Assembly: GCA_024762845.1 (NCBI GenBank)
Contig: JANTGQ010000002.1
Location: forward strand, 1 to 21,495
From: Nitratifractor sp.
GTDB taxonomy: Bacteria > Campylobacterota > Campylobacteria > Campylobacterales > Sulfurovaceae
Length of the DNA stretch: 21,495 nucleotides
Reading direction: 5' to 3'
Shown: one piece after another, positions 8,501 through 15,351 of the stretch
Numbering within the stretch: the first letter of the stretch is position 1
Layout of the letters: each line of letters begins with the position of its first letter
Position numbers and translations under genes: made by a program
The notes under the pieces: model-generated
Told to the model about the DNA's origin: nothing
The model's database searches: none
Seen by the model: only the letters and a program-made list of their open reading frames with translations

Positions 8501-8787
8501 AGTGCTGTTTGCCCGCCCATTGTTGGTAAAATTGCATCTACATTCTCTTTTTTTATAATCTTGGCAATTATACTCTCTTCGATTGGTTCAATGTATGTTC
8601 TATCTGCAAATTCAGGGTCTGTCATGATAGTTGCTGGGTTGGAGTTTATGAGTACAACACGATAACCAAGGCTTTTAAGGGTTTTAGCAGCTTGTGTACC
8701 AGAGTAGTCAAATTCACAGGCTTGCCCAATAACAATTGGACCAGATCCTATAAGTAGAATAGTGCGTATATCGGTTCGTTTTGGCAT
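5518..8787 (-). CDS. carB: carbamoyl-phosphate synthase large subunit
   Basis: CarB makes carbamoyl phosphate from bicarbonate, ammonia (from CarA) and two ATP, for pyrimidine and arginine synthesis. The 1089 residues match the family (about 1070-1090). The duplicated architecture is visible. The first half opens with ILLIGSGPIVIGQACEFDYSG and has an ATP-grasp region at about 128-335. The second opens with VLIIGGGPNRIGQGIEFDYCC near 560, with ATP-grasp at about 670-870. A C-terminal methylglyoxal-synthase-like allosteric domain (about 930-1080; GFSIVATKGTHLALQAAG) binds UMP or ornithine in known enzymes. AGAGG lies about 9 bases before ATG. carA is not in the window. The gene is followed by the YrdC-like and HIT genes and has its own likely promoter. 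Confidence 0.99.
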   Translation of the reverse strand: MPKRTDIRTILLIGSGPIVIGQACEFDYSGTQAAKTLKSLGYRVVLINSNPATIMTDPEFADRTYIEPIEESIIAKIIKKENVDAILPTMGGQTALNVAMSMHEKGMLNGVEFLGANPAAIKKGEDRQAFKEAMIKIGMDLPHSQYAYNMDEALLAATNIGFPLIIRASYTLAGGGSGVAYNIDEFKQIAKNGLEASPINEILIEESLLGWKEYEMEVIRDRNDNCIIVCSIENLDPMGVHTGDSITIAPALTLTDKEYQRMRDASFKILREIGVDTGGSNVQFSIDPKSGRMIVIEMNPRVSRSSALASKATGYPIAKVATLLAVGYTLDEITNDITGTPASFEPVIDYIVTKIPRFTFEKFPLADSTLTTAMKSVGEVMSIGRTFKESFQKALVSLETDLTGFNSIDCSDEELTREIRRPNSNRILYLMEALRRGKSTKELFELCKIDPWFLYQFEELSIREKEISIKTLESPSQLRALKSEGFSDAIIAELINKEENTTLSENDIYARRVKHNIIQHFNEVDTCAAEFKALTPYLYSSTSVSASLTQTNPTKESDKKVLIIGGGPNRIGQGIEFDYCCVHAAFTLKDMGIKSIMYNCNPETVSTDYDTSDILYFEPIDFEHVRNVIEHENPDGIIVHFGGQTPLKLAKKLTEIGAKIIGTSAKVIDMAEDREKFSTFIKELGLKQPKNGTAFTKEEALIIANKIGYPVLVRPSFVLGGRAMRTVYSDSELKEYMDEAVEVSNESPVLIDKFLNNAIELDIDAICDGKDVYIGSLMQHIEEAGIHSGDSACILPTLSISDELIKVIEEQTMQIALKLGVIGLLNIQYAIFENEVYLIEVNPRASRTVPFVSKATGLPLAKVATMVMVEQDLKAALKYYDRFNVVDFNATPMKPILKGHVAVKEAVFPFNKLPGSDLILGPEMKSTGEVMGISKDFGMSFAKSQFASKNIIPLDGNIFISLTENDKQFAKEIGELYHELGFSIVATKGTHLALQAAGIESTLVLKLSEGRPNIDDMIRNNEIAIAINTSDNNASKSDAKKIRQSVLSNNVAYFTTLAAAKAAALAVKSLKENSGTIEPNALQDYLRDA

Positions 8788-8813
8788 AAATAGATACCTC
8801 TTTTTAAAGTAGT

Positions 8814-8819
8814 ATTATA
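8814..8819 (-). promoter_or_regulatory. likely -10 box of the carB promoter
   Basis: On the minus strand the sequence reads AAGTATAATAC, an exact TATAAT about 26 bases before the carB start codon. There is no clear TTGACA at -35, which is normal for Campylobacterota sigma70 promoters. The A/T-rich stretch upstream contains an inverted repeat (8843-8871). This is a sequence-based call only. Confidence 0.55.
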
Positions 8820-8842
8820 CTTAAACGTTTTAAATGTGGGCT

Positions 8843-8871
8843 TTAGAGATCTTTAAAGAAAATATCTCTAA
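8843..8871. repeat. inverted repeat upstream of carB, possible operator
   Basis: TTAGAGAT (8843-8850) and ATCTCTAA (8864-8871) are perfect 8-base inverted repeats separated by 13 bases, and the spacer itself contains CTTTAAAG. The element sits 24 to 52 bases upstream of the carB -10 box and 30 bases after the mreC stop codon. It is not followed by a T tract on either strand, so it is a poor intrinsic terminator. A protein-binding site for carB control is possible but speculative. Confidence 0.4.
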
Positions 8872-8912
8872 TACTTTGGCACAAATGACCAAAATTTATA
8901 ACTCTAGGGAGT

Positions 8913-9884
8913 CTAGCGGTTAAACTTAATAGAGCTGTCAAGAAGATAGCCAAAGTCGAAGACTTGTTTATAGTCCTCTTCATTTAAAAGCGTTGGATCT
9001 ATAATATCATCTTTTGTCTGTTTGGCACCACTCTCTTCGTTTGATTTCTTAGAATTGATTGGAATGTATGGGTATATTTTACCAGGGTATGCAGTTTGAG
9101 GATTGTAATTGGTTGTAAGGTATGGTGTAGGGTCTGAAATCAAGAAAAAGGTTGATGGCTTCGAGAGGTTAGCATATACTCTAATAGTTGCCTGTTTATA
9201 TTGATCAAGTGTCTGTACATTTGTAACTATGCCAACGGGAATATTAGGAAAAAATATATTATCCAAGCCACTTGTTTTTACGGTGTCACCAATGTTTACC
9301 TTTGCCCATCGTGGGATAAATTTAATAATCATACCTTTTTTGCCATCACCTTGCGCAATACCATGTATATTTTTTGTACCAATCGTAACCCCAAAAGTTG
9401 ATTTTGGGTGAGAGAGTAAAAATGCATAAAATTTTCCACTAATATTTTCTACAATTCCTGCTACCACATCGTTTTGGGTCAATCCATAGAGTTGCTTTTT
9501 TTTGTTTTTTAACTCTTTTGGGGTTGTTAATAGTACTTCATCAAGACGGTTAAGTTTCACATAGGAGATGGTGTCTACCAAGTAGATGTTTTTATATGGT
9601 TTTTTCTCCAAAGATGGCAGTAGTCTGTAGACTTTTGAGAGCTGTTCTATGTAGTTAGATTGCTCAAGAAGGAGCTTCTTTAGTTTTTTATTCTCATTAT
9701 TGAGCGTAACGACACTCTTGTGTTGATTAATATAGCTGTCACTCATTTGGGTTAGATTAAGATATGCAGTCTTTATAGGATTAATAAAATCTAAAAAAAA
9801 TCCCTTTACAACACCATTATATTTTGTAGTAATAATAAAGAGAACAACAAGAATAAGAAGAATAAAAATACTTCTTTTCTTCAT
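8913..9884 (-). CDS. mreC: rod shape-determining protein MreC
   Basis: MreC links the cytoplasmic MreB filaments to periplasmic wall synthesis and is needed for rod or helical cell shape. The 323 residues show a short cytoplasmic basic start (MKKR), one N-terminal membrane helix at about 6-22, a coiled coil at about 55-90 (NNENKKLKKLLLEQ) and then the double beta-barrel periplasmic domain. The barrel carries VVAGIVENISGKF, FGVTIGTKNIHGIAQGDG and GDTVKTSGLDNIFFPNIPVGIV. A charged, probably disordered C-terminal tail (about 270-323) extends past the usual core. It starts 9 bases after mreB. I see no mreD or mrdA directly downstream; 125 noncoding bases and then carB follow. Confidence 0.96.
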   Translation of the reverse strand: MKKRSIFILLILVVLFIITTKYNGVVKGFFLDFINPIKTAYLNLTQMSDSYINQHKSVVTLNNENKKLKKLLLEQSNYIEQLSKVYRLLPSLEKKPYKNIYLVDTISYVKLNRLDEVLLTTPKELKNKKKQLYGLTQNDVVAGIVENISGKFYAFLLSHPKSTFGVTIGTKNIHGIAQGDGKKGMIIKFIPRWAKVNIGDTVKTSGLDNIFFPNIPVGIVTNVQTLDQYKQATIRVYANLSKPSTFFLISDPTPYLTTNYNPQTAYPGKIYPYIPINSKKSNEESGAKQTKDDIIDPTLLNEEDYKQVFDFGYLLDSSIKFNR

Positions 9885-9893
9885 ACTTCTAAT

Positions 9894-10934
9894 CTAATCT
9901 TCAAAATTTGTCTGTTGTAGTAAATCTATCTGGTTTAAAGCTTCACCAGTACCTTTAGCAACAGCTAAAAGTGGCTCTTCTGCAATATAGACTGGCAGTT
10001 TTACCACAGTAGAGAGGTATTGGTCTAATCCTCTAATGAGTGAGCCCCCACCTGTAAGTACAATTCCATTTTCTACAATATCACCGGCAAGTTCTGGTGG
10101 GGTTTGCTCTAAAACACTCTTGAGTGCTTCTGCAATTTGGTGTAGAGAATCAGAGATAGCTTCTCGAATATGCTCACTATTGACCTCTACAGATTTTAAT
10201 ATACCCTCTACCTGGTCGCGCCCTTTTACAACTGTCTTTAAAGGGTCATCAAGTTTAATGGCAGTTCCAATCTCTATTTTAAGATTCTCTGCAACCCTGT
10301 CACCAATAAGAAGGTTGAAGTTCTTTTTGAGATAATCCATAATTGAGGTATCTAGTTTATCCCCAGCTACTCTAATAGATTTACTAATAACCAAGCCACC
10401 AAGAGAAGTTACACCAATCTCAGTAGTACCCCCACCGATATCAACAACGAGGTTTCCATTAGGTTCTTTTACCGGAAGACCAGCACCAATTGCTGCAGCC
10501 ATTGGCTCTTCGATAAGGTATACGCTTCGAGCACCGGCATTAAGAGCAGACTCTCTTACTGCCTTTCTCTCTACTTGTGTTAATCCATATGGCACACAAA
10601 TAATTATACGAGGAGAAGAGAGCATCCCTTTTCCGTTTACCCGTCTAATAAAGTACTCTATCATCATCTCAGTTGTATTAAAGTCTGCAATGACACCATC
10701 TCTCATTGGTCGAATAGCTTTAATAGATCCAGGTGTCTTCCCTATCATCTCTTTTGCTTCTTGCCCAACTGCCAGAATCTCTTCTTGCCCAAGTTTATTT
10801 ATCTTTACTGCAACCACAGATGGCTCATTTATCACAACGCCCTTGCCTTTAATTAGCACAAGAGTATTTGCAGTACCTAGGTCAATTGCCATATCTTGTG
10901 ACAAAAATCCAAATAAATTTTTAAAAAATCCCAC
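9894..10934 (-). CDS. mreB: rod shape-determining protein MreB (actin-like)
   Basis: MreB is the bacterial actin that forms membrane-bound filaments guiding lateral wall synthesis. The 346 residues are the usual length. The phosphate-1 motif DLGTANT is at 18-24 and phosphate-2 DIGGGT at 165-170. The adenosine-site glycines (VLTGGGSLIRGLDQYL) lie near the C-terminus. The N-terminus MGFFKNLFGFLSQ forms a plausible amphipathic membrane helix. The start is GTG at 10934-10932, with AAAGGA about 6 bases upstream. An ATG four bases before it (10938-10936) is in another frame and stops after five codons. The gene lies 11 bases after clpX, with mreC 9 bases downstream. Confidence 0.98.
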   Translation of the reverse strand: MGFFKNLFGFLSQDMAIDLGTANTLVLIKGKGVVINEPSVVAVKINKLGQEEILAVGQEAKEMIGKTPGSIKAIRPMRDGVIADFNTTEMMIEYFIRRVNGKGMLSSPRIIICVPYGLTQVERKAVRESALNAGARSVYLIEEPMAAAIGAGLPVKEPNGNLVVDIGGGTTEIGVTSLGGLVISKSIRVAGDKLDTSIMDYLKKNFNLLIGDRVAENLKIEIGTAIKLDDPLKTVVKGRDQVEGILKSVEVNSEHIREAISDSLHQIAEALKSVLEQTPPELAGDIVENGIVLTGGGSLIRGLDQYLSTVVKLPVYIAEEPLLAVAKGTGEALNQIDLLQQTNFED

Positions 10935-10945
10935 TCATATTCCTT

Positions 10946-12160
10946 TTAAGCTGTTTTCTTATTTTTTAATAATAGTGGTTCGGCACCACTATTTACAACA
11001 TCTTCTGTGATTATAACTTCATACTCTTTTAAATCAGGTAATTCATACATAATTTCCAATAAAATTGACTCTAAAATTGAACGCAACCCTCTTGCCCCTG
11101 TTTTTCTTGCCAAAGCTTTTTTGGCAATAGCATTGAGTGCACTCTCTTCAAATGTCAAGAGTACATCATCAAGAGCAAATAGTGCTTGATACTGTTTGAC
11201 TAGTGAGTTCTTAGGTTCTGTAAGTATGCGTACCATATTCTCTACTGATATACGCTCTAAAGTTGTAAGTACGTGCAGACGTCCAATAAGTTCCGGGATA
11301 AGACCATAACTTACTAAGTCATCTGGTTCAATAAGTGAAAGTATATTTTGTTTATCCTCTTTAGTACGTTTCTGATGTCCAAAACCTAAAGTGTTTCCTC
11401 CAACTCGACGCTCTATAATCTCTCCTATGCCATCAAATGCACCACCGCAAATAAACAGAATATTGGAAGTGTCAATTTGGATAAAGTCTTGGTTTGGATG
11501 TTTTCTTCCACCTTTTGGCGGAATATTTACAATTGAACCTTCAATTATTTTTAATAGCGCCTGTTGTACACCCTCGCCAGAGACATCTCTTGTGATAGAA
11601 CGATTCTCACCCATTCTTGCAATTTTATCTATCTCATCGATAAAGACAATACCTCTTTCAGCTTTTTGAACATCGCCATCAGCCGCTTGGAGAAGTTTTG
11701 TGAGAATATTTTCAACATCTTCTCCGACATATCCAGCTTCTGTAAGGTTCGTTGCATCAGCTATTGCTATTGGAACATCCAAAAATTTGGCAATTGATTG
11801 TGCTAAAAGTGTTTTTCCACTTCCTGTTGGACCAATTAGTAGAACATTCGATTTAGAGATTTCAGTCTCTCCTTCGTCGAGGTTGCGTTTTAAAATTCTC
11901 TTATAGTGGTTATAAACGGCAACACTCAGTGTCTTTTTAGCGCTCTCTTGACCAATGACATAGCTGTTTAAAAAGTTGTTTAACTCTTTGGGTGTTAACT
12001 CTCTAAGCTCCTGCTCTACCTCTTCATAAGAGTTATTATCGTCTCCAAATAGTATCTTATATGCAGAGACTGTACAATTACTGCAAATATATGCATTTTG
12101 TCCAGCTACTAATGGTAGGTCATCTCTTTCATGTGCACCACAAAAACTACACTGTTTCAT
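10946..12160 (-). CDS. clpX: ATP-dependent Clp protease ATP-binding subunit ClpX
   Basis: ClpX is the AAA+ unfoldase that delivers tagged proteins to ClpP. The 404 residues contain the N-terminal C4 zinc-binding domain (C4, C7, C26, C29). Walker A GPTGSGKT is at 110-117, the pore loop GYVG at 143-146, and Walker B IVFIDEID at about 171-178. The ClpP-docking loop reads LGF (258-260) where many species have IGF. C-terminal sensor-2 residues lie in KTGARGLR. A strong Shine-Dalgarno TAAGGAG lies 8 bases before ATG. The lpxA-clpX gap of 66 bases has no terminator. clpP is not in the window. Its placement between lpxA and mreB is the order I remember from Campylobacter. Confidence 0.98.
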   Translation of the reverse strand: MKQCSFCGAHERDDLPLVAGQNAYICSNCTVSAYKILFGDDNNSYEEVEQELRELTPKELNNFLNSYVIGQESAKKTLSVAVYNHYKRILKRNLDEGETEISKSNVLLIGPTGSGKTLLAQSIAKFLDVPIAIADATNLTEAGYVGEDVENILTKLLQAADGDVQKAERGIVFIDEIDKIARMGENRSITRDVSGEGVQQALLKIIEGSIVNIPPKGGRKHPNQDFIQIDTSNILFICGGAFDGIGEIIERRVGGNTLGFGHQKRTKEDKQNILSLIEPDDLVSYGLIPELIGRLHVLTTLERISVENMVRILTEPKNSLVKQYQALFALDDVLLTFEESALNAIAKKALARKTGARGLRSILESILLEIMYELPDLKEYEVIITEDVVNSGAEPLLLKNKKTA

Positions 12161-12226
12161 TTTTACATCTCCTTAGGTGCAATATCTAAACTGCATCTAT
12201 ATTTTATAAATTATTGTTAACTACTC

Positions 12227-13009
12227 TTACTTGTTACTCTTTTGATATGCTATACCTCTTGTAGAGCTAAGTATAAAGTTTGCTAAATTTTGTACAGAAA
12301 TATTACTCTCAGCTGCAAGTCTCTGCGCAACCTCTTTTATCGGTGCTTCACCGCTAAAAAGTTCTCTATATGCAGACTTGATTTTGTTTATATCTTCACT
12401 TTGCATATTTCTACGAAGTCCTGTCAGGTTGAGTCCACGCAGTTTCGCTCTATTCCCCTCTACTAGACAGTATGGTGGCACATCTTGACTTACTGCACTA
12501 GCACCTGCAACCATTGCCATATCTCCAACTTTAACAAATTGGTGAATCGGTGTCAAACCGCCAACAACAACGCCATTTCCAAGCTCTACATGACCGGCAA
12601 GTGTTGCAGCATTTGCAAGGATGCAGTTGTCTTTAATTATGACATCGTGAGCAATATGTACATACCCCATTAAAAGGTTATTGTTGCCAATTCTCGTAAT
12701 ACTGCCTCCACCCTCTGTACCTGGGTTTATCAAGGTAAACTCACGTATCTTATTGTTATTGCCTATAATAAGCTCTACCTTTTCACCATGATACTTTAAA
12801 TCTTGTGGTATCGAACCAACTACTGCATGAGAAAAAATAGTGTTGTTATAACCGATAGTGGTGTATCCCTCTATCACGGTATATTTACCAATAGTTGTAT
12901 TGTCTCCAATTTTGACATTTTTTCCAATAAATGCATACGCTTCTATAGTTACATCACTACCTAAAATAGCGCCATCTTCTACTATAGCTGTAGGGTGTAT
13001 ATTTGTCAT
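12227..13009 (-). CDS. lpxA: UDP-N-acetylglucosamine acyltransferase LpxA
   Basis: LpxA performs the first step of lipid A synthesis, moving a 3-hydroxyacyl chain from acyl carrier protein to UDP-GlcNAc. The 260 residues are the usual length. The N-terminal two thirds consist of left-handed beta-helix hexapeptide repeats (for example IGKNVKIGDNTTIGKYTVI). The catalytic histidine should be H121 in VHIAHD, equivalent to H125 of the E. coli enzyme. The C-terminal helical part (GLRRNMQSEDINKIKSAYRELF) is typical. It starts 9 bases after the fabZ stop, an arrangement common in many Gram-negative genomes. It implies an outer membrane with lipid A. Confidence 0.98.
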   Translation of the reverse strand: MTNIHPTAIVEDGAILGSDVTIEAYAFIGKNVKIGDNTTIGKYTVIEGYTTIGYNNTIFSHAVVGSIPQDLKYHGEKVELIIGNNNKIREFTLINPGTEGGGSITRIGNNNLLMGYVHIAHDVIIKDNCILANAATLAGHVELGNGVVVGGLTPIHQFVKVGDMAMVAGASAVSQDVPPYCLVEGNRAKLRGLNLTGLRRNMQSEDINKIKSAYRELFSGEAPIKEVAQRLAAESNISVQNLANFILSSTRGIAYQKSNK

Positions 13010-13018
13010 ATTACTCTT

Positions 13019-13468
13019 TTACTTATCTACAATCATAGCTTTTAGTTCTGCTTCGGCAACTAGTTTGCCATCAACATAAGCTTTTGCATCTAAATTCCAC
13101 ACTGCACCTCTATTTTTAATAACAGTGAGTCTATACTCTAGTCTATCACCAGGAACAACAGGGGCTCTAAATTTTGCTTTGTCAATACTCATAAAGTAGA
13201 CAACTTTCTCTTGGCTACTCTCTTGATCTGCTTCGTTCATACTTTTAAAAGCTAAAACTCCACCAGCCTGCGCCATACCCTCTATTATCATTACCCCTGG
13301 ATATATAGGGTGGTCAGGAAAGTGCCCCTGAAATACAGGTTCAGATATTGAAACATTTTTATAACCAGTAATCATTTTTGAGGGTTCTAATTCAGTAATT
13401 CTATCTACTAAAAGAAAAGGATATCTATGCGGAAGAATCTCTTGTATCTCCATTACATTATAAAGCAT
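13019..13468 (-). CDS. fabZ: 3-hydroxyacyl-[acyl-carrier-protein] dehydratase FabZ
   Basis: FabZ removes water from 3-hydroxyacyl-ACP in fatty-acid elongation and competes with LpxA for 3-hydroxyacyl-ACP. The 149 residues form a hot-dog fold. Catalytic H49 (FQGHFPDHP) and E63 (IIEGMAQAGG) are present, and HRYPFLLVDR near the N-terminus is the family signature. I kept the first ATG, because AAGGTGG lies 4 bases upstream of it, while the second (MEIQEILPHR) has no ribosome binding site. It is the first gene of the fabZ-lpxA-clpX-mreB-mreC run. The 100 bases upstream contain a plausible extended -10 (13553-13561). Confidence 0.98.
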   Translation of the reverse strand: MLYNVMEIQEILPHRYPFLLVDRITELEPSKMITGYKNVSISEPVFQGHFPDHPIYPGVMIIEGMAQAGGVLAFKSMNEADQESSQEKVVYFMSIDKAKFRAPVVPGDRLEYRLTVIKNRGAVWNLDAKAYVDGKLVAEAELKAMIVDK

Positions 13469-13552
13469 TATGCCACCTTTTTGTGAATGTGTCTTGTAAT
13501 AGTATCAAAAGCTTCGTTAAAAAATGATTATTAGAATCTGCAGAGATAAACC

Positions 13553-13561
13553 ACTATAGCA
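13553..13561 (-). promoter_or_regulatory. possible extended -10 promoter for fabZ and downstream genes
   Basis: The minus strand reads TGCTATAGT just after the queH stop codon and about 85 bases before the fabZ start. This fits an extended -10 (TGn-TATAGT), with no recognisable -35. It would start the five-gene transcript. The 100-base gap shows no terminator for the upstream queH unit, so read-through is also possible. Confidence 0.4.
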
Positions 13562-13568
13562 CTTAAAT

Positions 13569-14669
13569 TTAGAGTAATTCTACTAAATTCTCCTCTACAT
13601 CATCGTATACTTCGGTCTCAATTTTTAACTCGACTTTGGCTGTAGGTATCTTTTCGACAACTATAATAGCACTCATATCAAAAGGAGAGTTTGTTATTAG
13701 AGAGCGAACCATCAACTCACTATTAAAGCTTGGAGGATTGTAGAGTAACTGTTCTATACTCTTGTAGTCACTGTTTGCGAGGCTGTTATAGAAATCGAGT
13801 GTAATAAATTTTATCTCATTACGACTAAAATGGTAGACATTTGCTATTTTTTTCTCTACTTTCCCACGAGAGTAGCTATTCTTAAGAGTAGAGTAGGGGA
13901 GTATATGTGAAAGAGTAACACGCTTCTTCTCTTTAACGAGAGCAAATTGAAGTCTCCAGTTTAAAAATCTCCGTTTTATAATTTCATACTCAATATTCTG
14001 CTCTTCTAGCTTTTTTCTTTTTTCATAGAGTTCTATTTTTGACTCTATAGAGTTCGGTTGTATCTGTTGTGATATTGGGCTAGAGAGCTCATCTGCAGCT
14101 CTTTGTTGATGTTCTCTCTGTTGCCCAAGTGCATAGAGGCACCCACAATAATTTTGTCTATAGAGTTTTGCCTCTTTTGCTATAATATTTTGCTCTTGCG
14201 TTCCATTCTTTTCTCTATAGTTTGGTGCCAAAAATTGAATAGATAAATCTTTAGCCAAACTCTCCCCGCTCTCTTGTAGCTGTTTTAATGATTTTTTAGG
14301 AGATGTTAGCAGAGTAGAGGTAAAGTGGCTGCAACCTATATCTTTTGCTTTTTTAGCGCTTACCTCAAAGCGTCTGTCAAAACATACTGAACATCTAGCA
14401 CCCTTTTCGGGCTCATTTTCCAAACCGCGTACTGCCTCTATCCAGGCACTATAATCATAGGGTCCTTCGAGCAGTTCTATATCTAATAGTTTACAACTTC
14501 GCTCTACATCTAGAAGACGTAGGTAGTATTCGCTGTATGGGTGTATATTTGGATCGTAAAAAAAACCGATAAGTTTTGACTCTGGATACTCAATTTGTAG
14601 TTTTTGTAAAAAATAGTGGCTATCTACCGAGCAGCAGATATGCACCAAAATCGACTCTGCACTACTCAT
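13569..14669 (-). CDS. queH: QueH-type epoxyqueuosine reductase with C-terminal extension (former DUF208)
   Basis: QueH reduces epoxyqueuosine to queuosine in tRNA, the last step of queuosine synthesis. It is the non-cobalamin alternative to QueG. The conserved metal-site cysteines are visible: CC at 12-13, CSVC (C93, C96) and YCGC (C175, C177). HFTSTLLTSPKKS (115-127) and FYDPNIHPYSEY are also family segments. The catalytic region ends near residue 180. About 185 further residues follow with no cysteines, including basic and coiled segments (IESKIELYEKRKKLEEQN) and a mixed region to the end. Most QueH proteins are nearer 180-260 residues. The start overlaps the YggS stop by four bases (ATGA), so the genes are coupled. 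The role of the extension is unknown. Confidence 0.88.
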   Translation of the reverse strand: MSSAESILVHICCSVDSHYFLQKLQIEYPESKLIGFFYDPNIHPYSEYYLRLLDVERSCKLLDIELLEGPYDYSAWIEAVRGLENEPEKGARCSVCFDRRFEVSAKKAKDIGCSHFTSTLLTSPKKSLKQLQESGESLAKDLSIQFLAPNYREKNGTQEQNIIAKEAKLYRQNYCGCLYALGQQREHQQRAADELSSPISQQIQPNSIESKIELYEKRKKLEEQNIEYEIIKRRFLNWRLQFALVKEKKRVTLSHILPYSTLKNSYSRGKVEKKIANVYHFSRNEIKFITLDFYNSLANSDYKSIEQLLYNPPSFNSELMVRSLITNSPFDMSAIIVVEKIPTAKVELKIETEVYDDVEENLVELL

Positions 14670-15349
14670 GAGAAGAGTCTTGACCCTACGCGAATCATAT
14701 TCGAGCCCTCTTGGATTGCGTATTTAAAATCTCCACTCATACCCATAGAGCATATTGTTGCACCACTCTTTTGCAGAGAGTCATAAATTTTATATGTTGT
14801 TTCAAAACTTTTCTTTATCTCTTTTTCATCTTTTGAGTGCGCGCCAATTGTCATTACCCCTTTAAGAGAGATGTTTGGGCAACTCTCCTGAATCTGTTGG
14901 TAGATATCTTTTGCCGCCTCAGGCGAGACACCACTTTTGCTCTCTTCATAAGAGCTGTTAATCTGAAGGAGACCACTTAATTGTTGCTCTTTAACTGCTA
15001 AACGCTTATTTATCTCCATAGCCAACTCTAAAGAGTCAATAGATTGCACAAGTACAGGGTTGAGATCAATAATTTTATTAATTTTATTCTTTTGCAAAGA
15101 GCCTATCATATGCCATGCGAGTGGCAGATCTTCTAACTCTCCTACTCTACTGCTAAGTTGCTGCACCTGGTTCTCTCCAAAGTTTCTTTGTCCAAGGCTG
15201 TAGAGTGTTTTTATATTCTCTATCTCTGTATATTTTGCAACAACGACAAGTTGTACAATAAGATGCTCACTTCTTTGCACTCTTGCCTCTTCTATATCCC
15301 AGATGAGTCTGTCTAAATTCTCCCTTAACTGTTCTTTTGTTAAAATCAT
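14666..15349 (-). CDS. YggS/PROSC family PLP homeostasis protein
   Basis: This family binds pyridoxal 5'-phosphate without known enzyme activity and keeps cellular PLP and amino-acid pools in balance. The TIM-barrel signatures are clear: the PLP lysine K39 in VVVAKYT, NFGENQVQQL, WHMIGSLQKNK, and GMSGDFKYAIQEGSNMIRVGSRLF at the end. I chose the ATG at 15349, two bases after the rseP stop with GGGGG just upstream, giving 227 residues. An in-frame TTG at 15361 would add four residues and overlap rseP. The gene is coupled to rseP upstream and overlaps queH downstream by four bases. Confidence 0.94.
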   Translation of the reverse strand: MILTKEQLRENLDRLIWDIEEARVQRSEHLIVQLVVVAKYTEIENIKTLYSLGQRNFGENQVQQLSSRVGELEDLPLAWHMIGSLQKNKINKIIDLNPVLVQSIDSLELAMEINKRLAVKEQQLSGLLQINSSYEESKSGVSPEAAKDIYQQIQESCPNISLKGVMTIGAHSKDEKEIKKSFETTYKIYDSLQKSGATICSMGMSGDFKYAIQEGSNMIRVGSRLFS

Positions 15350-15351
15350 CA

